From the NCBI GenBank assembly GCA_018350325.1, contig JAEVLN010000006.1:3334419-3398418 (forward strand): DNA of 64,000 nt, read 5' to 3'. The stretch is from Globodera rostochiensis. Lineage: Eukaryota > Nematoda > Chromadorea > Rhabditida > Heteroderidae. Numbering within the stretch: the stretch's first letter is position 1; every line of letters starts with the position of its first letter. Positions 52,836 to 64,000 of this stretch are shown here, piece after piece. The notes beneath the pieces are model-generated. The model saw nothing but the letters and a program-made list of their open reading frames with translations. It ran no database searches and was not told the DNA's origin. The translations under genes were made by a program, and so were the position numbers.

Positions 52836-55266
52836 AAATTTCAACAATTGCCAAAATTTGGTCGGTAGTTGCAGACTCGATTAATCGTTCTTCTTTCGAT
52901 CTGAACGGTTAGAGGCTATCTTTTTCAGAAATACTGTATTCTCCCTTACTTGAGGGCTAAATTCGTACATGTTTCCTTTTTCTGTGATTTGGATTTGCTT
53001 TTATATTTTTTTCAACGATGTTGAATTTCGTACAGTTTGCACTTTTTTCTCTTATTCTCATATCCACGTTTTTCATATTGGTCATTCTATTCTCCTTTGA
53101 CCATCAGTTTCTGTCCTAATTCAATTTTTCCGATCAGCTTCTCATAATTCTGATAAAGTTTCTCAAATTTCTGACCTTCTTCTCATATTTTTCACTCGGC
53201 GACATGGCCTTGAAAATGTGGCGGGTACGTATTTTAGATTTGGCAAAAGGCCCGATAGGGTTTGGTTTTTAACCAGCGCCCCCATCCTCTTATTTTATCA
53301 CCCCCCTCCCTCCGTAAACACGTGCCCTATATCGTTTAGGTGAAATTACACCTGATTTCACCTTTTTTCACCTATTTTGTGTTCACATTTCACCTGTTTA
53401 GTTTTCACCTCTTTTCCCCATTTGCGTTTCACCTTTTAAATATTTATCCGCGCATTATTCCAAACTAAAGGAAACCCTTGGTACCCGTACAAAGGTTAGC
53501 CGCCGGGGTATTTACCCTGCTCGCTACACCCCCTCTCGCTACTTTTACCCGACTCGCTACCCCTTATTTCGAACCTTATTTAACATGTCACGAAAATGAA
53601 ATCGATTGGTAATCTGTCGAAATCTTTGTTGCAAATTTTAAGCGGAGAAAAGTTTGATTGACAGGTAATCGGTCAGATGAAATTTTTGGTGCACGGAGAA
53701 AAAGTTTGATTGACAGGTGCCGAAATGACCTTGAGGGACGGGGGGGGGGGGAAAAGTTGAATTTTGGATTTGGCAATGGGCCCAATAGGTTTTGGGGGAC
53801 CATTTGATTAAGCTTTTGGTTGGTGGTTTGTGTAATCAGGGCATTTTTTGTAGAAAAAACATCCATTAGGCTTGGATCTCGGTTAAATTAATGGATTACT
53901 TTGAACTTGTATTTTTCAGTACCAATAGCCTTATTACACTATGAGCACATAGTATCGTTCATTGGTCTTTAAAAAAATATTTGCGAAGTAATTCTGTGCA
54001 GAAAAATCTCCTCTTTCAAATGATATATCATTTGTATAAAACAGATGCAAATTCACAGACTAGATAGGTTTTGTAGACCTCTTGATGGACCTTCGCCGGG
54101 CGGTTGGGTTGGAAAGGATACTCCTTTGGCCCCATTTGTAATGGGTTGTGGACGGAAGTGACGCCACATCTTGTTGATAGCATTGTTACCAAGAGAGAAT
54201 TTTACTTAATATTTATTTGTCACATCAAAAGCATATTCGTAGTCATAATACGATATATTTTTGCCCTCATTTTTTCCCCATCGTCATACGGCATTTTAAT
54301 CATTATACCCTATCATATGCATCATTACTAATCGTCATTAGCACTCCATCAACATAGTCGTTATTGTCAATTATTGTCATCTTTTGTCATATCATGCGTA
54401 TGTTATATTTTGGCATGCTGTTTGTCATATATTTGTCATGTCATAGTCATAATCGCCATTTTTCGTGTGATAGTCATAACCGAGTCTTAATTTGTCTTCC
54501 CTTGATCGTCCATTTGTAATACTAGTCATACTTTGTCTTGTAATACTAATAATATGTCATATCATAGTAATATTTTGTCATACCGTGGTATCGTATTGTC
54601 ATACACTAGTCATGTCATAGTCATATAGTCATCACCTGGTCATCTTCTCATGTCACAGTCATCATTTGTCATACTTGGTCATACAATAGGCATACCATAG
54701 TCATTGTTTTGTCATATAATTGTCATAACAGGCTCATAATAGTCATACTTAATCATACAAGAGTCTTTATAAAATCCTACATCCTTTGACCTTCCTTATA
54801 AACCATAAATTGGTTTATCAATCACCTTTTTCTTAATAGGCATTCACCTTTTGAGATATCCTCTTCGATATGGAATAAACCCCATTCTATTTCTTTTCAA
54901 AATCCGAATCTTTTACCCAACTGTTTGGTTTGTTTGTGTCTACCAACCACCGAACAAAATGTTCTTTGACCCCTTTACGAACTCGCGTTTTTAATATTTC
55001 CGCAAGTCTGGGGTCTTCTGAAACCCTTACAAGTTCCTGATTATATAAAACTTTTATGTTTTCGCCATTAAGATCTCAATACGATAAGAGGGAGGAGCGG
55101 GTGGAGATGTCGTTTTCTTCATAAACGTCTGGCGCTCAGTTGGCTTTCCGGGAGGGAGGGAAGGGGTGTGCACGGAAAGGGGGGGGGGGTGGGGTCGGGA
55201 GGGAGGGAAGGGTATAGGGTTGACGGGCCGAGAAATTTGGAACGGGATTCTTCGTCAATAACTGCT
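52632..55266 (-). repeat. Right arm of the giant terminal inverted repeat
   Basis: Reverse complement of 48421-51121 with few substitutions. It has the ORF 1 deletion and about 110 extra bp near 53455-53565 rich in gtagcgag words. The left copy seems to have lost that piece between two gtagcg repeats. Confidence 0.85.
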
Positions 55267-58200
55267 GGGGTCTAACAAATTAAGGCCCATCCTAACAAAT
55301 TAGGGCAAGCCAAGCGTCATAACTTTCTTCATATTAGTCTGACACAAAAATAGTTTACATAAACGTGCTCAGCTCGTGGACAGCAATCGAACGGTATAAA
55401 GAATGCTGAAATAATATGAAGTTTAAGGGGACTAACAAATTAAGGCCCATCCTAACAAATTAGAGCAAGCCGAGCGCCATAACTTTCTTCATATTAGTCT
55501 GACACAAAAATAGTTTACATATACGTTCTCAGCTCGTTGGCATCAATCGAACGGGATAAAGAATGCTGAAATTATATGAAGTTTAAGGGGTCTAAAAATT
55601 AGGCCCATCCTAACAAATTAGAGCAAGCCGAGCGCCATAACTTTCTTCATATTTGTCTGAGACAAAAATAGTTTACATAAACGTGCTCAGCTCGTGGGCA
55701 GCAATCGAACGGTATAAAGAATGCTGAAATAATATGAAGTTTAAGGGGTCTAACAAATTAAGGCCCATCCTAACAAATTAGAGCAAGCCGAGCGCCATAA
55801 CTTTCTTCATATTAGTCTGACACAAAAATAGTTTACATATACGTGCTCAGCTCGTTGGCAGCAATCGAATGGTATAAAGAATGCTGAAATAATATGAAGT
55901 TTAAGGGGTCTAACAAATTAAGGCCCATCCTAACAAATTAGAGCAAGCCGAGCGCCATAACTTTCTTCATATTTGTCTGAGACAAAAATAGTTTACATAA
56001 ACGTGCTTAGCTCGTGGGCAGCAATCGAACGGTAAAGAATGCACAAATAATATGAAGTTTAAGGGGTCTAACAAATTAAGGCCCATCCTAACAAATTAGA
56101 GCAAGCCGAGCGCCATAACTTTCTTCATATTAGTCTGACACAAAAATAGTTTACATATACGTGCTCAGCTCGTTGGCAGGAATCGAACGGTATAAAGAAT
56201 GCTAAAATAATATGAAGTTTAAGGGGTCTAACAAATTAAGGCCCATCCTAACAAATTAGAGCAAGCCGAGCGCCATAACTTTCTTCATATTTGTCTGAGA
56301 CAAAAATAGTTTACATAAACGTGCTCAGCTCGTGGACAGCAATCGAACGGTATAAAGAATGCTGAAATAATATGAAGTTTAAGGGGTCTAACAAATTAAG
56401 GCCCATCCTAACAAATTAGAGCAAGCCGAGCGCCATTCTTCATATTTGTCTGACACAAAAATAGTTTAATTATACGCGCTCAGCTCGTGGGCAGCAATCG
56501 AACGGTATAAAGAATGCTAAAATAATATGAAGTTTAAGGGGTCTAACAAATTAAGGCCCATCCTAACAAATTAGAGCAAGCCGAGCGCCATAACTTTCTT
56601 CATATTAGTCTGACACAAAAATAGTTTACATATACGTGCTCAGCTCGTTGGCAGCAATCGAATGGTATAAAGAATGCTGAAATAATATGAAGTTTAAGGG
56701 GTCTAACAAATTAAGGCCCATCCTAACAAATTAGAGCAAGCCGAGCGCCATAACTTTCTTCATATTAGTCTGACACAAAAATAGTTTACATATACGTGCT
56801 CAGCTCGTTGGCAGCAATCGAATGGTATAAAGAATGCTGAAATAATATGAAGTTTAAGGGGTCTAACAAATTAAGGCCCATCCTAACAAATTAGAGCAAG
56901 CCGAGCGCCATAACTTTCTTCATATTTGTCTGAGACAAAAATAGTTTACATATACGTTCTCAGCTCGTTGGCATCAATCGAACGGTATAAAGAATGATGA
57001 AATAATATGAAGTTTAAGGGGTCTAACAAATTAAGGCCCATCCTAACAAATTAGAGCAAGCCGAGCGCCATAACTTTCTTCATATTTGTCTGAGACAAAA
57101 ATAGTTTACATATACGTTCTCAGCTCGTTGGCATCAATCGAACGGTATAAAGAATGATGAAATAATATGAAGTTTAAGGGGACTAACAAATTAAGGCCCA
57201 TCCTAACAAATTAGAGCAAGCCGAGCGCCATTCTTCATATTTGTCTGACACAAAAATAGTTTACATATACGTTCTCAGCTCGTTGGCAGCAATCGAACGG
57301 TATAAAGAATGCTAAAATAATATGAAGTTTAAGGGGTCTAACAAATTAAGGCCCATCCTAACAAATTAGAGCAAGCCGAGCGCCATAACTTTCTTCATAT
57401 TAGTCTGACACAAAAATAGTTTACATATACGTGCTCAGCTCGTTGGCAGCAATCGAACGGTATAAAGAATGCTAAAATAATATGAAGTTTAAGGGGTCTA
57501 ACAAATTAAGGCCCATCCTAACAAATTAGAGCAAGCCGAGCGCCATAACTTTCTTCATATTTGTCTGAGACAAAAATAGTTTACATATACGTTCTCAGCT
57601 CGTTGGCATCAATCGAACGGTATAAAGAATGATGAAATAATATGAAGTTTAAGGGGTCTAAGAAATTAAGGCCCATCCTAACAAATTAGAGCAAGCCGAG
57701 CGCCATAACTTTCTTCATATTTGTCTGAGACAAAAATAGTTTACATATACGTTCTCAGCTCGTTGGCATCAATCGAACGGTATAAAGAATGATGAAATAA
57801 TATGAAGTTTAAGGGGACTAACAAATTAAGGCCCATCCTAACAAATTAGAGCAAGCCGAGCGCCATTCTTCATATTTGTCTGACACAAAAATAGTTTAAT
57901 TATACGCGCTCAGCTCGTGGGCAGCAATCGAACGGTATAAAGAATGCTAAAATAATATGAAGTTTAAGGGGTCTAACAAATTAAGGCCCATCCTAACAAA
58001 TTAGAGCAAGCCGAGCGCCATAACTTTCTTCATATTAGTCTGACACAAAAATAGTTTACATATACGTGCTCAGCTCGTTGGCAGCAATCGAACGGTAAAG
58101 AATGCACAAATAATATGAAGTTTAAGGGGTCTAACAAATTAAGGCCCATCCTAACAAATTAGAGCAAGCCGAACGCCATAACTTTCTTCATATTAGTCTG

Positions 58201-58889
58201 ACACAAAAATAGTTTACATATACGTGCTCAGCTCGTTGGCAGCAATCGAACGGTATAAAGAATGCTAAATATATGAAGTTTAAGGGGTCTAACAAATTAA
58301 GGCCCATCCTAAAAATTAGAGCAAGCCGAGCGCCATAACTTTCTTCATATTAGTCTGAGACAAAATAGTTTCATAACGTGCTCAGCTCGTGGACAGCAAT
58401 CGATCGGTATAAAGAACGCTGAAATATTATGAAGTTTAAGGGGTCTAACAAATTAAGGCCCATCCTTACAATTAGAGCGAGCCGAGCGCCATAACTTTCT
58501 TCATATTAGTCTGACACAAAAATAGTTTACATATACGTGCTCAGCTCGTGGGCAGCAATCGAAAAGGTATAAAGAATGCTGAAATATTATGAAGTTTAAG
58601 GGTCTAACAAATTAAGGCCCATCTTAACAAATTAGAGCGAGCCGAGCGCCATAACTTTCTTCATATTAGTCTGACACCAAAATAGTTTACATATACGTGC
58701 TCAGCTCGTGGACAGCAATCGAGCGGTATAAAGAATGCTGAAATAATATGAAGTTTAAGGGGTCTAACAAATTAAGGCCCATCCTAACAAATTAGAGCAA
58801 GCCGAGCGCCATAACTTTCTTCATATTTGTCTGAGACAAAAATAGTTTACATAAACGTGCTCAGCTCGTGGACAGCAATCGAACGGTAT

Positions 58890-59470
58890 ATAGAATGAAG
58901 AAATAATTTGAATTTTAAGGGGTCTAACAAATTAGAGCAAATCCTAACAAATTAGAGCAAGCCGAGCGCCATAACTTTCTTCATATTAGTCTCACGCTAA
59001 AATCGTTAACATGTACGTGCTCGGCTCGTTGGCAGGAATCGAATGGTATATAGAATGAAGAAATAATTTGAATTTTAAAGGGTCTAACAAATTAGAGCAA
59101 ATCCTAACAAATTAGAGCAAATTAGAGCAAGCCGAGCGCCATAACTTTCTTCATATTAGTCTCACGCTAAAATCGTTAACATGTACGTGCTCGGCTCGTT
59201 GGCAGGAATCGAATGGTATATAGAATGAAGAAATAATTTGAATTTTAAGGGGTCTAACAAATTAGAGCAAATCCTAACAAATTAGAGCAAGCCGAGCGCC
59301 ATAACTTTCTTCATATTAGTCTCACGCTAAAATCGTTAACATGTACGTGCTCGGCTCGTTGGCAGGAATCGAATGGTATATAGAATGAAGAAATAATTTG
59401 AATTTTAAAGGGTCTAACAAATTAGAGCAAATCCTAACAAATTAGAGCAAGCCGAGCGCCATAACTTTCT
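58890..59470 (+). repeat. Divergent satellite subfamily block (first)
   Basis: Three to four consecutive units carry ctcacgctaaaatcgttaac, atgtacgtgctcgg and tatagaatgaagaaataatt. They also carry a changed start (acaaattagagcaaatccta). The same variant reappears at 62450-62830. Confidence 0.85.
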
Positions 59471-62449
59471 TCATATCAGTCTGATACGAAAATAGTTTAC
59501 ATATACGTGCTCAGCTCGTTGGCAGCAATCGAATGGTATAAAGAATGCTGAAATAATATGAAGTTTAAGGGGTCTAACAAATTAAGGCCCATCCTAACAA
59601 ATTAGAGCAAGCCGAGCGCCTATAACTTTCTTCATATTAGTCTGACACAAAAATAGTTTACATATACGTGCTCAGCTCGTTGGCAGCAATCGAATGGTAT
59701 AAAGAATGCTGAAATAATATGAAGTTTAAGGGGTCTAACAAATTAAGGCCCATCCTAACAAATTAGAGCAAGCCGAGCGCCATAACTTTCTTCATATCAG
59801 TCTGATACGAAAATAGTTTACATATACGTGCTCAGCTCGTTGGCAGCAATCGAATGGTATAAATAATACTGAAATAATATGAAGTTTAAGGGGTCTAACA
59901 AATTAAGGCCCATCCTAACAAATTAGAGCAAGCCGAGCGCCATAACTTTCTTCATATTAGTCTGACATCAAAATAGTTTACATATACGTGCTCAGCTCGT
60001 GGGCAGCAATCGATCGGTATAAAGAACGCTGAAATATTATGAAGTTTAAGGGGTCTAACAAATTAAGGCCCATCCCAAACAAATTAGAGCGAGCCGAGCG
60101 CCATAACTTTCTTCATATTAGTCTGACATCAAAATAGTTTACATATACGTGCTCAGCTCGTGGGCAGCAATCGAACGGTATAAAGAATGCTGAAATATTA
60201 TGAAGTTTAAGGGGTCTAACAAATTAAGGCCCATCCTTACAAATTAGAGCGAGCCGAGCGCCATAACTTTCTTCATATTAGTCTGACATCAAAATAGTTT
60301 ACATATACGTGCTCAGCTCGTGGGCAGCAATCGAACGGTATAAAGAATGCTGAAATATTATGAAGTTTAAGGGGTCTAACAAATTAAGGCCCATCCCAAA
60401 CAAATTAGAGCGAGCCGAGCGCCATAACTTTCTTCATATTAGTCTGACATCAAAATAGTTTACATATACGTGCTCAGCTCGTGGGCAGCAATCGAACGGT
60501 ATAAAGAATGCTGAAATATTATGAAGTTTAAGGGGTCTAACAAATTAAGGCCCATCCTTACAAATTAGAGCGAGCCGAGCGCCATAACTTTCTTCATATT
60601 AGTCTGACATCAAAATAGTTTACATATACGTGCTCAGCTCGTGGGCAGCAATCGATCGGTATAAAGAACGCTGAAATATTATGAAGTTTAAGGGGTCTAA
60701 CAAATTAAGGCCCATCCCAAACAAATTAGAGCGAGCCGAGCGCCATAACTTTCTTCATATTAGTCTGACACAAAATAGTTTACATATACGTGCTCAGCTC
60801 GTGGGCAGCAATCGAACGGTATAAAGAATGCTGAAATATTATGAAGTTTAAGGGGTCTAACAAATTAAGGCCCATCCTTACAAATTAGAGCGAGCCGAGC
60901 GCCATAACTTTCTTCATATTAGTCTGACATCAAAATAGTTTACATATACGTGCTCAGCTCGTGGGCAGCAATCGAACGGTATAAAGAATGCTGAAATATT
61001 ATGAAGTTTAAGGGGTCTAACAAATTAAGGCCCATCCTTACAAATTAGAGCGAGCCGAGCGCCATAACTTTCTTCATATTAGTCTGACATCAAAATAGTT
61101 TACATATACGTGCTCAGCTCGTGGGCAGCAATCGAACGGTATAAAGAACGCTGAAATATTATGAAGTTTAAGGGGTCTAACAAATTAAGGCCCATCCCAA
61201 ACAAATTAGAGCGAGCCGAGCGCCATAACTTTCTTCATATTAGTCTGACACAAAATAGTTTACATATACGTGCTCAGCTCGTGGGCAGCAATCGAACGGT
61301 ATAAAGAATGCTGAAATATTATGAAGTTTAAGGGGTCTAACAAATTAAGGCCCATCCCAAACAAATTAGAGCGAGCCGAGCGCCATAACTTTCTTCATAT
61401 TAGTCTGACATCAAAATAGTTTACATATACGTGCTCAGCTCGTGGGCAGCAATCGATCGGTATAAAGAACGCTGAAATATTATGAAGTTTAAGGGGTCTA
61501 ACAAATTAAGGCCCATCCTTACAATTAGAGCGAGCCGAGCGCCATAACTTTCTTCATATTAGTCTGACACAAAAATAGTTTACATATACGTGCTCAGCTC
61601 GTGGGCAGCAATCGAACGGTATAAAGAATGCTGAAATATTATGAAGTTTAAGGGGTCTAACAAATTAAGGCCCATCCCAAACAAATTAGAGCGAGCCGAG
61701 CGCCATAACTTTCTTCATATTAGTCTGACATCAAAATAGTTTACATATACGTGCTCAGCTCGTGGGCAGCAATCGAACGGTATAAAGAATGCTGAAATAT
61801 TATGAAGTTTAAGGGGTCTAACAAATTAAGGCCCATCCTTAAAATTAGAGCGAGCCGAGCGCCATAACTTTCTTCATATTAGTCTGACACAAAAATAGTT
61901 TACATATACGTGCTCAGCTCGTGGGGCAGCAATCGAATCGGTATAAAGAATGCTGAAATATATGAAGTTTAGGGGTCTAACAAATTAAGGCCCATCCTAA
62001 CAAATTAGAGCGAAGCCGAGCGCCATAACTTCTTCATATTGTCTGACACAAAAATAGTTTACATATACGTGCTCAGCTCGTGGGCAGCAATCCGAATCGG
62101 TATAAAGAAGCCTGAATATATGAAGTTTAAGGGGTCTAACAAATTAAGGCCCATCCTTACAATTAGAGCGAGCCGAGCGCCATAACTTTCTTCATATTAG
62201 TCTGACACAAAAATAGTTTACATATACGTGCTCAGCTCGTGGGCAGCAATCGAACGGTATAAAGAATGCTGAAATATATGAAGTTTAAGGGGTCTAACAA
62301 ATTAAGGCCCATTCCTAACAAATTAGACGAAGCCGAGCGCCATAACTTTCTTCATATTAGTCTGACATCAAAATAGTTTACATATAGTGCTCAGCTCGTG
62401 GGCAGCAATCGAATCGGTATAAAGAATGCTGAAATATATGAAGTTAAGG

Positions 62450-62830
62450 GTCTAACAAATTAGAGCAAATCCTAGCAAATTAGAGCAAGCCGAGCGCCAT
62501 AACTTTCTTCATATTAGTCTCACGCTAAAATCGTTAACATGTACGTGCTCAGCTCGTTGGCAGGAATCGAATGGTATATAGAATGAAGAAATAATTTGAA
62601 TTTTAAGGGGTCTAACAAATTAGAGCAAATCCTAACAAATTAGAGCAAGCCGAGCGCCATAACTTTCTTCATATTAGTCTCACGCTAAAATCGTTAACAT
62701 GTACGTGCTCGGCTCGTTGGCAGGAATCGAATGGTATATAGAATGAAGAAATAATTTGAATTTTAAGGGGTCTAACAAATTAGAGCAAATCCTAACAAAT
62801 TAGAGCAAGCCGAGCGCCATAACTTTCTTT
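62450..62830 (+). repeat. Divergent satellite subfamily block (second)
   Basis: Units of the ctcacgctaaaatcgttaac subfamily again, after about 3 kb of the ordinary type. Two separated blocks of one subfamily suggest segmental duplication of multi-unit stretches. Confidence 0.85.
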
Positions 62831-62839
62831 CATATTAGG

Positions 62840-64000
62840 TCCTCACGCTAAATCGTTACATTACAATTCAGCTCGTTGCAGGAATTAAGGTAACGAAGGA
62901 CATAATTTTAATATACTCAATAAAATCCTTAACATACGTTAAACTCGTTGGCAGGACCCAATTTTATATAATATAAAATGTTAAAGGTCTCAATTGGACA
63001 ACAAATTAAGGAATAGATGAAGAAATTTATTTTAAAGGTTAACATTAGCAAATCCGTTAAATTAAGCAAATTAAGGCCGAGCATAATTTATATTAGTTCA
63101 TAAAATCGTTAATTAGGGGTCACAAATTGCAGAATCGAATGGAAAGTAGAAATAATTTTATTTTAGGGCTAACAAAAAGTTAACCTAAAGAGCAAGCCGG
63201 CAGCAAAACTTTTATATTAGCTCAAAAAATGTTAACATGCGTGCTCTAACAAATTGGCAGGAATCAATGGTATAAATTAGAACAAGAAATAATTTAATTA
63301 AAATTAGAAAATCCACAAATTAGACAATAAGAGCCGAGCCATAACTTTATCTAAAATTTCGAAAATTTAAATTACCCGCCGGCTAACATGGATATGAGGC
63401 AAAAATTTAAGTTTAAGGGGTCACAAATTAAGGCCATTAACGAATTTGAGGCAGCAATAACTTTTATTTGGAACAAAAATAGTTTACATACACCATCGGG
63501 AACCCATTAGAGAATGCGACAATATATTTTAAGGGTCTAAAATAATGGGCCACCTAAAAGAGCAAGCCGAGCCATAACTTTATATTTGTCTGAACAAATA
63601 ATAGTTTACAAACTGCCAGTCGGACAGCCATCAATTATAAAGCGAGCAATAATTTTTAAATTTAGGGACAAAAACTCTATTCAGCCGTGCGCAATAACTT
63701 AAATGAAAAAATGAGTTTAAGTCTCATTTGGCCATCAAATTAGAGCAAGGAATAATTTATTTTCAGGCAAAAATATTACAATCTCTCACTTGAGCAGCCG
63801 AGCGCCATAATATATTTGAATTTAAGTTACAATACCCATCTCAAATAAGAAGAGGTAATTTTTATATGTCTAACAAAATTAACTCTAGCTTGGAGCAACG
63901 ACGTAAGTCATATTTTGGCAACAAATTAACTCTACTTGACAACGACGATAATTAATTTGAAAGTTACAAATGCATCTAAACAACGAAAATCTAAAAAAAT
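62840..64000. other. Degenerate satellite, probably low-quality contig end
   Basis: Satellite words persist (acaaattagagcaa, ccgagcgccataa, agtttaca) but are broken by frequent single-base losses and collapsed segments with no stable period. The change is abrupt near 62830. This looks more like poor consensus in a tandem repeat than biological decay. Confidence 0.6.

Larger units (their letters stand above)
48421..55266. mobile_element. Non-autonomous, palindromic Maverick/Polinton-like element
   Basis: 6846 bp with perfect ends agcagttattgacgaagaat in inverted orientation, flanked by 6-bp duplications ggggtc. Maverick/Polinton elements are known for 6-bp duplications, long terminal inverted repeats and a 5'-AG start, all seen here. 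Arms of about 2.7 kb (48421-51121 and 52632-55266) surround a unique centre of about 1.5 kb. Autonomous relatives are 15-20 kb and encode protein-primed DNA polymerase B, integrase, packaging ATPase and protease. None of these is present, so mobility would need help from a relative elsewhere. Two overlapping + strand frames and a minus-strand FLYWCH fragment remain. An internal deletion with palindromic rearrangement is the simplest origin. Confidence 0.85.
55267..62840 (+). repeat. Satellite DNA array, about 160-bp monomer
   Basis: About 47 head-to-tail units built from ggggtctaacaaattaaggc, ccatcctaacaaattagagc, aagccgagcgccataacttt, cttcatattagtctgacac, aatagtttacatatacgtgc, tcagctcgttggcagcaatc and gaatgctgaaataatatgaa. 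The unit length is 154-160 bp. Variants are organised: early units mix attagtctgacac with atttgtctgagac types; 59950-62450 is dominated by a gagcgagccgag/aaatattatgaag type. No open frames. Likely heterochromatic or pericentromeric repeat. Confidence 0.95.

Noticed and set aside
48421..55266. Tc1/mariner or hAT origin for the large palindromic element
   Set aside because: The target duplication is six bases rather than TA or eight, and the termini lack CAGGG; this fits Maverick/Polinton better.

Overview
The window looks like a nematode nuclear genome, most likely a plant-parasitic tylenchid. It is AT-rich, and genes are split into many short exons by small AT-rich GT-AG introns. It carries a secreted chorismate mutase, an effector class that plant-parasitic nematodes are thought to have gained from bacteria. 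The genus cannot be settled from sequence alone.

Layout. 1-5207 (-): 5' part of an anoctamin/TMEM16 gene running off the left edge. 6449-7785 (-): a secreted Thr-rich, mucin-like protein with a Cys-rich C-terminus. 7786-10012: repeats, including a large foldback and a 15-bp minisatellite. 10013-15327 (-): three small genes, namely a secreted 120-aa protein and two unrecognised ones; decayed fragments of the last two recur at 16.7 and 18.3 kb. 18614-25037 (-): a receptor tyrosine kinase. 27194-31411 (+): a two-pore potassium channel with tandem fibronectin type III domains at its C-terminus, divergent from the kinase. 32783-40716 (-): dihydropyrimidine dehydrogenase. 41401-47582 (-): a chorismate mutase gene followed directly by an array of phase-1 exons encoding a Lys/Ser/Glu-rich repeat protein; reading phases suggest one modular transcription unit.

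48277-64000 has no host genes. It is a satellite array of about 160-bp units interrupted by a 6846-bp Maverick/Polinton-like element (48421-55266). The element has perfect 6-bp target duplications and starts 5'-AG. It is almost wholly palindromic, with arms of about 2.7 kb around a 1.5 kb unique centre. It lacks polymerase, integrase, ATPase and protease, but keeps two small overlapping reading frames and a FLYWCH zinc-finger fragment. The last 1.1 kb of satellite degenerates in a way that suggests poor assembly at a contig end.

Introns and spacers are full of non-autonomous elements with 8-bp target duplications and hAT-type CAGGG termini. Each is packed with its own short iterated word. Many carry a shared GC-rich hairpin (10-bp stem, GATA loop) that occurs at least ten times in the window.
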